Shown piece after piece: positions 1 to 13,266 of a stretch of DNA of 64,000 nucleotides. The stretch is taken from contig MU839849.1 in NCBI GenBank assembly GCA_030411725.1, positions 1 through 64,000 on the forward strand, read 5' to 3'. How positions within the stretch are numbered: the first letter of the stretch is position 1; every line of letters begins with the position of its first letter. The position numbers and the translations under genes were made by a program. Source of the DNA: Echria macrotheca. Taxonomy: Eukaryota > Ascomycota > Sordariomycetes > Sordariales > Schizotheciaceae. The notes beneath the pieces are model-generated. The model did not search any database. It was given only the letters and a program-made list of their open reading frames with translations, and had not been told where the DNA came from.

Positions 1-3000
1 TGACTAGACTACAGTAGTCAGTAGTCAGGCCTGTGACTAGACTACAGTAGTCAGTAGTCTGACTACTGACTACTGTAGTCTGACTAGTAGTCAAATATAA
101 TATATTATTTTTATTTGCAAAATAACTAAAAGCCTATTAATACTACAAATTTAAATACTTATTTATAGTAATAATAATATAAACTATACTAATTTAATAT
201 ACTATATAAAGGATAGCAGTGTAGCACTGTATTGTTATGAATTAATAATAATAGCATAAGTAATTATTGAAATTATCGGCTTTTTATAAGAGTAATCGTA
301 ATTTATACATATTTTAACGTATATTTGAACTTTATGAGCCTATTCGTAGTATTTAATTAATTCTAAAAGCATATACAGCATGCCTATGATACTATATACC
401 CTATCTACAGGCTAGTTATATATTATTATATAAGCTGATTTTTTTAAATGGAGTTTAAAATTTATACTTGCGAAAAGTCGCAATTAGAGTTAAATAGCGA
501 TATCGATTTCCAATAAGTTTTTGAAAGGCCAATAAATCTATTTACCTTAAATAAAAAGAAGTTATAGATAAGTAATAGTATTATATTCTACTTACTCAAA
601 AAGGTTTTTACTTTTAGTAGTTTTACTAGTATAAATTACGGTTTTTACTATTTTCTACTCTTAATACCCGTTAACGTGGTAATTACTAAATAGTTTTTGG
701 CCTTATAGTAGAACTTTATACTATATAATATATATATATTTTAATTTAAACTTTTACGTAAATCTGGAATTTTAAGAAATGATTGGAAATCGAAGTATTT
801 AAAAAGTTGCAGTTAGGTCCAAATAAAAATACTAATTTCAAATACCCTTTTAAAAATTCACTAAACGTAATAACTTATAACAAAAAATACTTATAAGTAA
901 GTTACAAATAATACTACTAATTAATACTAAAACTATAAAGTAATAAAAAAGGGTTAATAAAAAATATAAAAAATGAATAAACTAAACTACTAAAGTAAAA
1001 GATTTACAATTCCTTTTCTTCCTCCTCTACAATTGCGGTATTTTAAAAATTTTCCTCCAATTCCTTCAAACTTTTAATCTTCCAACTTTTTAATAATACC
1101 ATCCGTTTAACAATATCTAATTTTAACTTATTCTAGTTTTTAATAATAATATTACTACTTATAAAAAATACTTATTCTACCGATACCAAAGTTATTAAAA
1201 TTGCTAAATATTTTCTAACTATTAAGGTTAAAACTAAATATTTAAAAACGTTTATTTTCCAGTATTTTAAAGGTTAAATCTATTTAAAATATTAATTTTT
1301 AAATCTAATAATAATAATAAGTTTTATATTTACCTTTTTACCAGCAACTAGCTTACGTAAATACTTAATATATTCTACGCTTTAGCTTACTAACGTATAA
1401 AAATCGTTTTCGTTGTTTAAACTATTATAAATATCTTCCTATTGCTATAAAGGATTTATATTTAATTCCTCTTAAACCCTAAAGTAAATAATCAATATTA
1501 AATTCTATACCCAAAAATAAAGCTTTACTTACTTTAAGAATTCTTCTTTTATAAGTTTACTAACTTTATATTCCGTAATTAGTTAAAATAATAAATTACC
1601 GTTTTGCCTAAAGGGTTGGGTTTTAAATCGTAGCTTTAGGAAAATAGCAAAAAAGTAAGTTTTAAAACGTTTTAACCAGTTTACCATTAGTTTTCGTAAA
1701 AGGTATTTATTTAACTTTACTATTCCGGCTTTAATAACCAAGATAAATAACCTATACCAGTCAACCTAAAATATAAATTAGTAATTAATTATAAAGCTTA
1801 TGGAATTACAATATTTACTCACTAGATGTTCTTCTTCTAATACTTTATTATTAAATTCCGAAATTAAGGCTTCGAATTTGGTATATATCTGGTAAATAAA
1901 TAATAAGGCCTTATTAATATTGATATAATATTCGCTCTATAGCCGGATAACAAACTTTACTAATACTACAAATATCATTTCGAGTTTTTAAAGCGTAATT
2001 TACTTAATTAGCGCAAGGAATATTTTTAAATATTCCTTATTTACAGTATTTCGATAAATATAAATTAAAGGGTCTTTTAACTCGAGGGTAGATTTTATTA
2101 TATAATAGGTAAAATTCCACCTAGTAGCGTTATTTATAAAAAATGTATTAGTAATTAGTAATTTAATAAGGTTAATAAATAATAAATAATTTATTAAGTA
2201 AAACAATCTGTTTTTTAAAGGTTTCAGGTAAAATACCCTTATCCTTAGTACGGTAAATTTCTTCTTACAGTAGTTTTTTAATTTCGTAAACGTTTTTAAC
2301 TATTACTATAATCCGTTAAACTCGTATAGTTAAAGCTAAAATAATTATTAGTATAATATTAATTAATAATTAATTCAAATTTTTACTTACTATTAAATTC
2401 CGGCGTATTGAATTCCTTATCTTCGATTTCTTCGTTTATATTATTTAATTCCATAAGCCGTAGGTTGGTAAAATGGGTAAGTTGCTTATTTAAGGTAGCT
2501 GAGGATATAAATTCTTTAAATATATCCTAAGCTACTAGATTTAGGATATATATAACGCAATAAATATTGTACTGAAAATCTGGATTTAACATTTTAAATA
2601 CAGTTAGAAAGGTATTATTATTTAGTACGTTATTGCAGGTTATTTTAATTATTAAGTTAGTAATTATAATTAATTTTATTACTTTAATAAAATAAGTTTA
2701 ACTTATGTGAGAATTTTATCCGTTATAACGGAAGGATAAGGCTTAATAGCCTTTAGAAATTTATTGTAGATATATAAATTAGTGTGGTTATTTGGAAGAT
2801 TTTCGAAAGTTAAAAATATTAGTATAGAATTCTACTATTAATATTTAAAAAAAATATTATTTACCTAATAGCTTATAAACCAATTTAAAATTACTGTTGA
2901 TATAGTTAATAATTAGACCTAAGTAGCTAATTTATAATACCGAAGTCCAAATATCGAAAGTTAAGCAGAAAGTGCCGAGGGTTTCAATATTTTGCTTTAA

Positions 3001-4059
3001 TTCGGTATTAAATATCGAGAAAAACCAATCGAAAGAAAAGCTTAATAAAGACCTTACTTTTTATCGATTAATAATAGGCGCTTTGCTAAAAAGGGAATTT
3101 ATTAGTAACTAAATAGAATTAAGATATAGAATATTATTTACCTATTAAAGTAGGATATTAAATCCTAAAAAGATTGGGAATTTAAAGTGTTAAAAGATAT
3201 ATTATTCTCGATAAGGAAGGTTAAAACTTTTAATAAGGCGTTTTCTTTGTTAAAATCGGTAACCGTATTAGTTCGTACTTTTTGGGCCAAAATAGGCCTG
3301 AAAAATTCCGAATTTAAGCTAATTGCACTAGTAGTTATTTCTTTTTATAGTTAATATAATTATTAATAATAGTTATTAGTATTTAATAACTTACTTTTAC
3401 TCCTAGTAGATTTGGACTTTTCGTTATAGGCAATTAAAGGATGTTTCGTTTTATAATGCCGAGAATAATTCGAGGTTTTAAAACCTTTTAAAATATCTGT
3501 TGCATTCTATTTGCACCTATTATTTATTAAAAGGAATTATTAGTAACGTAATTAAATTTTACTACTTAAAGGGGTAAGTAAACTTACGATGTATACTATA
3601 CTAGAATATGCCTTTCCTTTAAAGGGTTAATTGGTAGTAGGGTGCGAGTAAATAGGCCGTATTTGAAAATATAAGCCGATAATTGAGAATCCGGCTTTAA
3701 TTTGTAATTTGGTTGGTTAAAAGGCGAAGAGGAAAAGTCCGTAGCTGGGTTACTGCTACTGATTTCCTGGTTGGAAGGTGGAAGGTTAGTAGAAAGGCCT
3801 TTGGAGGAAGCCTTGTTATTGGAATACGAGTAGGAAGATATTGTATATATAAGGTAAAAAATAAGGTTAATAATATCTTTAAAAGATATATTTTAAAGTA
3901 TAAGGGGTATAAAATAATAAGTAGTTGTGTGATAATAAGTGGGTGATAATTCGAAAAGTGAAATTCACTTTTAGGGTAGCGAAAGGGTTTTTATATGGGC
4001 CGTAAAGTGGCAAAATCTATTTTTTCCAAGGCCTTTTATTCTAATTAGTAAGGTATTTG

Positions 4060-5476
4060 CAGGGTTGGGATATTAGTCCTTAGTTATTAGTCCGGTAGTC
4101 CGGACTACTGTAGTCTAGTAGTTAGAATCACGACCGTGACTAGACTTCCGGACTAGTAGTCCGGGCCGTGACTAGACTACTGGACTAATAGTCCGGGTAG
4201 TAACTAGACTACCCGGACTAGTAGTCCGGACTACTGGACTACTAGTCCAGACTACTAAACTACTGTAAAAATTAAAAATTAAAATACTAATTAAATAATT
4301 ATATTTACTAATAATATAGTGTTTTATTTTTCCCACGGTTATCTTTTATAAAATCGGCTTTTATAGTACTTTTTCTATAAAATTAAGCTTTTTGCTATAA
4401 AACTCTTAGCTGATTTAAATGGATTTAAGGCTTATAATAAGGCTTATAATTATCTACTTAGCCTATAACTTATTATAATATAATTACGTAAATTTAGTTT
4501 TTAATTAAGGATTAGAAAATCTACTTGTACAAAAAGCTATAATTGGGTTAAAATTACAACTTTAGTTTTTAACTATTTTTATTAAATTAAGTAATTGTAA
4601 TATAATAAGATAAAAGTTATTACTTATTAAGTAGTAATAAACTAAAGTAATAATTTATTTTAAACTTATATTTTTCCAGGCCTATTTCGTAATAATAATC
4701 TTTTTAAGGTTTTTTTTGATGAAAATAAGATTTTCTCTTTATTCCTATACTAATTTTAATTAACCCTAAGTGCAATAAGGTAAAATATTCTGCCCTATAT
4801 ACTACTTATAAGCTATTTTAAGTTAATTAAATAAATTCGATTTTTAATTAACAATTTAAAATCTAGTAATATAAAAATGTGTAATTAACTCTAAATAAAA
4901 CTTGAAATTTTAATTAGCTTTAAAAAGTCCAATAGCTATAGTAACTAAAAGTAAAAAGAACTAGTTAGGAAATAACTTTATATTAAACTAATAAGTTATT
5001 TTAAATATATATTTTACTAAGCTAAATTCACAATATATCTATTTTAAAACGTTTTGCACTTAATAAAGCTAAAAAACATAATTACATTTACAAGCTAGAG
5101 AACTTATTATACTTCATAAATAGATTAATAATTGTATTAACTATTATAAATATAATATATAGCCTATATTAGTAATAAAAATTGAAATAAGTAATTAATA
5201 AAGCTAATATAGTAATTAAAAAATAAAAATACTGTATTAAAGGGTAGACTACTAATCCGGACTAGTAGCTATAATAGTTAGTAGTCCGGATTAATAATCC
5301 GGGGGGTGACTAGACTACTGGACTAGTAGTCCGGGTCGTAACTAAACTACCGGACTAATAGTCCGGGCTGTGACTAGACTACTATAACTAATAGTCCGGA
5401 CTAATAACTAATAGTCCGGACTAATAACTAATAGTCCGGACTAATAACTAATAGTCCGGACTAAATCCCAACGCTA
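4060..5476. mobile_element. Family A hAT-like element, copy A1
   Basis: It starts with CAGGGTTGGGATATTAGTCC and ends with a mutated ATCCCAACGCTA. Both ends carry palindromic subterminal arrays of the type GGACTAGTAGTCCGG (about 4085-4265 and 5245-5460). The interior is about 1 kb of AT-rich sequence without an ORF, similar to copies A2 and A3, so this looks like a non-autonomous element. No clear target-site duplication remains (GGTATTTG on the left, TAATTATA on the right), perhaps because of RIP or rearrangement. Confidence 0.6.
5381..5460. repeat. 20-bp tandem repeat in A1 right end
   Basis: Three identical 20-bp units (CTAATAACTAATAGTCCGGA) occupy 5401-5460, preceded by one imperfect unit at 5381-5400. 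The perfect identity inside a RIP-scarred element suggests expansion after most of the mutation happened. The unit contains the subterminal motif half ATAGTCCGGA. Confidence 0.8.
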
Positions 5477-5574
5477 TAATTATATTTTATTAAGTAAATA
5501 GTAATATTTATTTATAAATAAATATATAAAATTATAATATATTTAGTAAAAGTAATTAATAATAAGAAAAAAAT

Positions 5575-5720
5575 ATTATTATTATTATTATTTTTAAACT
5601 ATAGGAAGTTAAAGGCTTTTATTTTTAAGGGGTAAGTAGTTCCTTTTCTATTTTATATAGTTATAGTATATAATTATCTTTTATCTAATCTCGGTACGTA
5701 TACGTTAAGGAAAAAATATT
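5575..5720 (+). repeat. Dispersed repeat C, copy 1
   Basis: This shares a diagnostic block with 8255-8420 and, inverted, with 12640-12835. The block is a run resembling AAACCGTAGGAAGCCGAAGGC, then TACCCCTAAGGGGTAGG, then TTATCTAATCTCGGTACGTATACG. This copy is the most degraded (CCGTAGG has become CTATAGG). It probably marks a conserved internal part of the family B elements. Confidence 0.5.
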
Positions 5721-6534
5721 AATATAAAATAAAAAGTAATAAATAGTAATTAATAAATAGTAAGTAATTTGATAAAATTAAACCCTTTTATATTTTAAAA
5801 GTTATTTAAAATTTTATTAGATTTAATATTTATTTTATTTTATTTTTAAACTAATATTTGAATTATAATAAATTTCTATAGTAAATATATAGAAATTTAA
5901 GTTATAAACTTAATAATTATAAAGCAATTAAATATATTATTAATTATTTTATTTTAAAACAGTTTAACTTAAATTATAAGCAGTAGGTGGCAGGTACCTA
6001 GTAACTAATAGCTTGAAAAAGTAGGGACTATATAGAAATAGTAAAGTAGTTGTTATATAGGTCTAGTAAGTTTTTTATAATTATTAAGTAACTTACCTTT
6101 TATTTATTAAACTAATACCTTTTTTTTTTAATTATTTATATACTATTTTGCTATTTTAAATCTATAAACGCGTATATTATTATATGGCTATAACCGAAAT
6201 AAGCTTTATTTACTAATTAGTTTACTTATCCTAAAGCAAAATTAATACCTTAATTATTACGAAAATAAGTAAAAAAGTAAATTTAGTTAATTACTAGGCT
6301 TTTTTAAAACTTTAAAAAAAGTATAACTAATTATATTAAGCTTTAAAATAATAACTTAAGTTAAAATATAAAAAGCGTTAAACCCAATAATATAATTATT
6401 AATTCCTAAAACTATATAAAAGCTATTAAAAACGATAAGTAAAATAAAGAAATTATAAGTAAATAATATAAGTAAAAAGAATATTATAATTAATTAAAAT
6501 ATTAAAATAAATTAATTTATTAAAAGATTAATTA

Positions 6535-6720
6535 ACTAATATTAGAGTTAGTAATTAGTTAAATTATTATAGTTTAGTTAATATCCTAATTATTAACTAA
6601 AATAGTTTAGTTACTACCTTAAATATAACTATTATAGTTTATTTAGTACCTTAACTACTAACTAAACTATTCTAACTACTATAGTTAGTAGTTTAACTAT
6701 AGTAGTTAGTAGGTAAAAAT
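6535..6720. repeat. Degraded B-type palindromic array
   Basis: This is a run of AACTATTATAGTTTAGTTA and CTAACTACTATAGTTAGTAG units inside the B1 element. The spacing and motif match B-family subterminal arrays after C-to-T and G-to-A change. It may be a small nested MITE-like copy, but no clean terminus was found. Confidence 0.35.
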
Positions 6721-8254
6721 AATAAAAATAATAATAACTTTAAATAATTATTAATAATTACTTTATAATTAAAGTTTAGTACTAGTATATAAGTAATAAT
6801 GATTATAATTTAAATTAAAGGGTTAAATATTAAATTAATTATATTTAATAATTTAATTATATAATTAATATATAAAGTTACGTTTTTACTATTTTGAATA
6901 GCTTACTTTTAGTAAAAAGTATTAAATAGTCTACTAACAACTTTAATTTTAAAAGAAAAGTAAAATATTTCTATACTAATTAATAATATTTTTTATAAAC
7001 TATTTATAAATGTTTTTAATTATAATATATTACACTTAGTAAATTTTTAAAAGGGTATTTAATATTAGTATTTTTACTTTAACCTAATTACAACTTTTTA
7101 AACACTTTAATTTCCAATCATTTCTTAAAATTCAAAATAAATTTAAAAGCTTAAAGTAAGTTATATATATAATAAATAACATATATTTCTATTATAAAGC
7201 TAAGATATATTTATTAATTACTACTTTAACTAAAATTAAAAGTAAAAAACCGTTAAAATCGTAATTCCTATCAGTAAACCTACTTAAAATTAAAACATTC
7301 TTTCACTAAATAAAGTATAATAGTACTAATTATATATAACTACGTTTCATTTAAAGTTAATATACTTAATGAGATTTTAAAAATATATTAAAAATCGATA
7401 TCGCTTTTAACTCTAATTGCGACCTTTCGTACTTATAGATTTTAAAATCTATTTTAAAAGTTCAGCTTGTATAATAATATATAACTAGCTTATAGGTAAG
7501 GGATATAGTACTATAAGCATTCAGTATATATTTTCAAAATTAAATAATTACAATACTAAGGCTAGTAAAGAATTTAATTTTACCTTATAAAGCATATAAA
7601 TTACGATTACTTTTATTAAAAGTCAGTAATTTCAATAATTACTTATACTCTTTTTATTAATTAATAAGAAATATATTAATAGCCTTTAAATAGTATATTT
7701 CGTAGTATTATAACTATAAATAAATATTTAAATCTATAGACTATAGCATTTATAGGGTTTTAATCATTTTATAAATAAAAATAATATATTATATTTAACA
7801 ACTAGTTAGATTATAATAATTAGTAGTTAAATTACTGACTACTGTAATCTAGTTACTACCCTAACTACTAACTACTGTAGTATAGTTAATGCCTTAATTA
7901 ATAACTACTAACTAATTTACAAACCCTAGTTAAAGTTATATATTTACCTTAAAAGTATTATATAGTTGTTTTCTAAACGTATATAAAGTAACGTTTCGTT
8001 ATAATAAATATTAACTAAAATTAGTTTTACTTACAAATTATATTTTAAAATACTTTATAATATTTAGCCTTTAACTTATTATAGTTAATATTTTATACCC
8101 TAGCTATTTTATACTTATTTTAGGTTTACAGGGTTATTACTTACTAGATTTTCCCTTTTAAAAAAGCTTTAACGCGCTTTATAGTAAAAATAGTAGTTAA
8201 AGCTTCCTTTTACCATATTTACTATACTACTGCTATACCCTTATTACGATATTA

Positions 8255-8420
8255 TAATCTGGAGTAATTATTATTTGTTTTAAACCGTAGGAAGCCGAAG
8301 GCTTTTACCCCTAAGGGGTAGGCGGTCTCTCTTCTATATAGTTATAGCATATAAATACCTTTTATCTAATCTTGGTACGTATACGCTCTAATCTAGGGCA
8401 ATTAAATACGCTACTTCCGA
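8255..8420 (+). repeat. Dispersed repeat C, copy 2
   Basis: This is the best preserved forward copy. It contains AAACCGTAGGAAGCCGAAGG, ACCCCTAAGGGGTAGGCGG and TTGGTACGTATACGC. It matches 5575-5720 directly and 12640-12835 in inverse orientation. It lies immediately left of the family A copy A2. Confidence 0.55.
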
Positions 8421-8457
8421 ATCTAGCATTATTTTTTATTTTAAAGTTAGTTTTAAC

Positions 8458-9672
8458 CAAAGTTAGGACATTATTAGTCCTTAGTTATTAATCCAGTAGT
8501 CCGGACTATTGTAGTCCAGTAATTAGAATCACAGCCGTAACTAAACTACCCGGACTAGTAATCCGGGCTGTGACTAGACTACTAAATTAGTAGTCCGGGG
8601 GGTGATTAAATTACCTGGACTAGTAGTCCGGACTATTGAACTACTAGTCCGGATTAGTGGATTACTACGAAAATTAAATTTCAAATTATATAAAAGCATT
8701 TTTTTCGAAAAAACCGAACTTTTTACTATAATATTATTAGTTTTCTTAAATAGGTTGAAGGCCTATAATACGGTTTATAACCATATATCCAGCTTATAAA
8801 TTATTATATTATAGCTACGTAAATTTCAGGCTTAATTAATAATTAGAAATCCACTTGTATAAAAAGTTACAATTACGTTAAAATAACAACTTTAATTTAT
8901 AACTACTGTTATTAAATTATAAAACTATAATATTAAAAAATAAAAGCTACTACTTAGTAAGTAATAGTATAATATAATAATACCCAATCTTGCATTGCTA
9001 TTTTTATAGGTTAATTTTATAACAATAAGCATTTTAAGTGGTTTTTACGATAAAAAAGATAATTTTTACCCTTATTTTGTACTATATTTAAATAAGTTTC
9101 AGGGTTAAAAGGTAAAACATATTACTATATATAGTATCTAAAAGCTATTTTAAGTTAATTATGTAAACTCAATTTTTAATTAAGGATTGAAAATCCAATT
9201 ATATAAAAACTTGCAATTAGCTTAAAATAAAAACTTGGTATTTTAATCGATCCTAGTAAATCTAATAGCTATGGTAATGTAAATTAAAAAAATACTAATT
9301 AGGAAATTACTTTATCCTGAACAAGTGAGCGATTTTAAAAATTTATTTTACTAAGCTAATTTTGTAATATTTTTATTTTAAGGCATTTTTATCATCTTTT
9401 CTTATTTATAATATAAAAATAATAGGTAGAAGGTGAATAATTTACATATAAATACAGTAAAACCGGTGAAACGTAGTAATAATAAGCTTAATAAGTATAT
9501 TATTAATTCTAATAGCTAATATTAATATAATATATAGCCTATATTCGTAATAATACCTAAAATAATTAATTAATAGGCTTAATTTAGTAATTAAAAATCA
9601 AAAATACCGTATTAAGCGGTGGACTATTGGTCCGGACTACTAACTACTAGTCCAAACTAAATCCCAACCCTG
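8458..9672. mobile_element. Family A hAT-like element, copy A2, with 8-bp TSD
   Basis: The left end is a mutated CAAAGTTAGGACATTATTAG and the right end is ATCCCAACCCTG. The element is flanked on both sides by the perfect 8-bp direct repeat GTTTTAAC (8450-8457 and 9673-9680). An 8-bp duplication with CAGGG-type ends fits the hAT superfamily. Subterminal palindromic arrays lie at 8485-8665 and 9610-9660. The 1.2-kb interior has no credible ORF, so it is a non-autonomous copy. Confidence 0.75.
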
Positions 9673-9740
9673 GTTTTAACGTTAGGGAGGGGGTTTAGAG
9701 GTTTCAACGTCGGTCTAACATATAGTATGTAAGTAATAAT

Positions 9741-12700
9741 CAGGGTTGGCAAATTAGTCAGTAGTCATTAGTCAGTAGTCACTGACTACAGTAGTTAGTA
9801 GTTATTATTTAAGGCCCTGACTAGACTTCAGTAGTCAGTAGTCAGGGTACTGACTACACTACAGTAGTCAGTAGTCTGACTACTGACTACTGTAGTCTGA
9901 CTACTAGTCAAATATAATATATTTTTTAGTTGCAAAATAATTAAAAGGCCTCTTAACTCTGTATATTTAAATACTTACAGCTATAAAAGGCTAAATATAG
10001 TATACATAAAAGGTATATATATATTTATTAATAATAAGAGCATAAATAATTAATACAGTTATCGTATATTAATATAATCTCTTATAGTTTATATACATTA
10101 TAACGTAAAATTGCAATTTACTAGCTTTCCCCTTATAATCAAGTAAGTCTGGAGGCATATATAGTATACCTATAGTACTATATATCTTACCTATTAATTA
10201 ATCATCTGTTCTTATATAAGCTGAACGTTTAAAATGGAAATTAAAATCTATAAGTACGAAAAGTTGCAATTGGAGTTAAATAGCAATATTGATTTCCAAT
10301 AGAATTTTTTAAAAATCCTAATAAGCCTATTTACTTTAATTAAAAAGTGGTTATATATAATTAGCACTATTATATTTCATTTAGTATAAAAATATCCTTA
10401 CTTCTAATGTGTTTAATGATACATATCACGATTTTAACCATTTTTTACTCTTAATTCCGGTTTGAATAGTAATTAATAGGTATACAGGGGGCTTATAGTA
10501 AGAGTATATGTTATCTATTATATATACAACTTACTTTAAGCTTTTATATTGATCCTGAATTTTAAGAAATGATTGGAAATCGAGGTGTATAAAAAGTTGT
10601 GATTAGGTAAAAGTGGAAATACCCATTTCAAATACCCTTTTAAAAATTCACTAAGCCGTAATAAGTTATATTTAAAACCCTTATAAATAAGTTACATTTG
10701 ATATTATTAGCTAGTATAAAATATTTACTTTTTTCCATAATTAAAATTGTTATTTAACTGTTTAATACTTTTTTACTAAGAGTAAGTAAGCTATTTAAGA
10801 TGGTAGTAGAAAAGCAACTTTACACATTAATTATATAATTTAATTTAGAGTAAACTCGTACCGAAGATCGTGACCTGGTTTTTCAACACTGGGAGGATAA
10901 AAATATATAGACTAGCGCAAAAGATAAAAAGCAAAAAAAGAGAGCATAAGTAGCAAAGCAAGGATATATTAGGCCCAATATAAGCTTAGGGGGGGATAAT
11001 ACGGAATCTAACAGTAGGGAAACCAAAGCAAAACGACGTAAAAGAAGGAGAATACTAGGGTTTTAAGAGGAATTACGGAAATATACAAAAAAACCGTTAA
11101 AAACGAAAAATAATAAATTAGTAACTTAATTAGTACGAGGGCGTAATAATTATAAATTAAGGTAAAACCCTTAGTAATATTTATTTACTTTTAATTACCC
11201 TTTTTCCCGCCTTTTTTACCCCCCTTTTTACCCTTTTTTTATTAGTAATATTACCCTTACTACCCTTTTTAATCTTAATAATAGCCTCCTTAACCTCCTT
11301 TTTATCTTAAATGGCAAGTTATTAATCCTAAACTTAAATTAAATATACTATATTAAATTACTTATATTTTTAACTTTTTAAGCAATAATAACCTTAAAAG
11401 TAGCGAGAATAAACATATGTAACCGTATTACTTAAAGGTCGCTAAAAATTACTTTTAGGTTACTGGAAACCGCTTTTACGGCACTTTTAATATAGTGCGC
11501 TTAAAACGGGGTTATAACAGCTTTAATACAACCCTAAACCGGAGTTAAAACAGTTAAAGTAAAAGCAAAAACACAAGTAAAAGTTATAATGGTAATATTA
11601 AAGCTACTAAAGCGGTAAGTTACCTAAAGAAACTATATTATAATAAAAACGGTTTAAAACTAAAAATAAAAAAAAATATTAAATATAATAAATATACTAA
11701 TAAAATAATATACTTTAGCGGTAATAGGGGTAATAATTAACTTTTAAGATTAGGTAATAATATAAAAAGCTAAAAAAGTAATTTTCGCCTTTTAACTATA
11801 TAAAGTTAATATAAAAATCAAGTAAGTATAGGATAAATATATATAGTAATATACTTAAAATACCCCTTAACATACCTTTCGCATTTATAAAAATTAGGCT
11901 AAGGCCCTTATATATACTTATAATAGTTATTAACCCTTAGTTTACCCGGTTATAATTAGTTAACGTAACGTAAGTACGGATTAGTAACGAAAAGGTTATT
12001 TAAACTAAAAAGTTAGTAGTATATTTATATTAAAATTAATATTTATATAATAATTTAATAATTATACTAAAAGGGTATTAAATTAGGGATAATAGCTATA
12101 GTAGTAATAATGTAAAGTAGAAAGAAAAGAAATAAATTAGGGTAAAAGAAAAGCCACTTATTTATATATAGCTATGTAACCTATACGTAACTATACTAGA
12201 GCTTTACTTTCCTTTATCCAAACTTTTCCCTATATAATTAATTAACCGAAACTTACTAAGGGGGCATATTTACCTAAAACTAACTATACCCCACTTCTTT
12301 CTTTATTTATTCCATTTATTATTAAAAACCTTAATAACCTACTAAAATATACTAAAAATTTAAGCTAACTAAAAGCTAAAGGGAAACGCACCTACTATAG
12401 ACCGATTACGCCCCTTTTTTTACCTTTATTTACCCCCCTTTATTTACCTTATTTATTATTTAAGGATTTTAATAATAAAAGATAAGATAATAACTTATTA
12501 AAATTAAAACTTAAATTATTTCTTAAATAGTAGAAAGAGCGTACCTACCTTAGACTAAGTATAACGCAGTACCTTCCCTTGAAAACCCCATTTTTCACAG
12601 TTTTCATATTTTTCACTCTTTTTATTTTTCCTTTATTACAATCGCATCCTAGGCGCACAAGAGCCCGATTAAGTAGATTGTAAAGGAGTATTTCGATACG

Positions 12701-13125
12701 TACACGGAGCGTATACGTGCCGAGATTAGATAGAAAGCATTTATATACGATAACTATATAGAAGAGGGATTGCCTACCCCTTAGGGGTAAAAGCCTTTAG
12801 CTTCCTACGGTTTAAGACAAATAATAATAATATATAATTCAATTATTAAAAACGGTTAATTTAATATTTAATCTTTTAATTTAGTTCATAATAATATTAC
12901 CTATATACTACTACTAAACATTAATTATAAAGCGATTATTAATAATTATTTAAAGTAATTATTATCTTTATTAATTTTATCTACTAACTACTGTAGTCAA
13001 ACTACTAACTACAGTAGTCACAGTAGTCTAGTCAGTGGTTAAAGCACTAACTAAACTACAGTAGTTAGTAGTCAGCGCAGTGACTAGACTACAGTAGTAA
13101 GTAATCTAACTAATTGCCAACCCTG
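9741..13125. mobile_element. Family B hAT-like element, copy B2, with 8-bp TSD
   Basis: It begins CAGGGTTGGCAAATTAGTCA and ends TAATTGCCAACCCTG. Both sides carry the perfect 8-bp duplication GTAATAAT (9733-9740 and 13126-13133). Its left arm (to about 10,730) matches the left arm of the element at 1-7928. Around 10,900-11,170 an A/G-rich stretch reads as Lys/Arg-rich with only a few stops, possibly the tail of an old transposase; this is a weak reading. Subterminal arrays occupy 9755-9910 and 12976-13120. Coding capacity is destroyed. Confidence 0.75.
12640..12835 (-). repeat. Dispersed repeat C, copy 3 (inverted)
   Basis: On the minus strand this copy gives the same order of blocks as 8255-8420 (CCGTAGGAAGC, ACCCCTAAGGGGTAGGC, AATCTCGGCACGTATACGC). 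It is the least mutated copy and lies inside element B2. Its conservation in three places suggests an internal segment shared by family B elements, although a separate small element is not excluded. Confidence 0.55.
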
Positions 13126-13266
13126 GTAATAATTAATAAAATTAAAATTAAAGTATTAAACATTAAATTACTTATCTTTAAGTATATAATTAATAGATAA
13201 AAGCTAATATGCTTAAAATATTTACCTTATAATCAGGCTTTTAAACATTTAAAAGAAATACTAATA

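Larger units (their letters stand above)
1..7928. mobile_element. Family B hAT-like element, left end cut by window edge
   Basis: Arrays of GTCAGTAGTC/GACTACAGTAGTC occupy 1-95 and reappear inverted at about 7800-7928, ending in a mutated CCAACCCTG. Behind them lie long inverted arms of roughly 0.9 kb. For example, the block near 470-500 containing GCAATTAGAGTTAAATAGCG is found as its reverse complement near 7410-7430, and the block near 775-860 matches 7080-7140 inverted. The interior is degraded beyond recognition and hosts the family A copy at 4060-5476. A patch at 3650-3990 is less AT-rich but has no credible ORF. The true left terminus is probably just outside the window. Confidence 0.6.

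Noticed and set aside
3713..3946. 77-codon basic ORF in a less AT-rich patch
   Set aside because: No ATG start, no domain, inside a RIP-decayed element.
1..9910. Regular short palindromes resembling a CRISPR array
   Set aside because: Units are adjacent or irregularly spaced, the host is a fungus, and they sit exactly at the ends of TIR elements.
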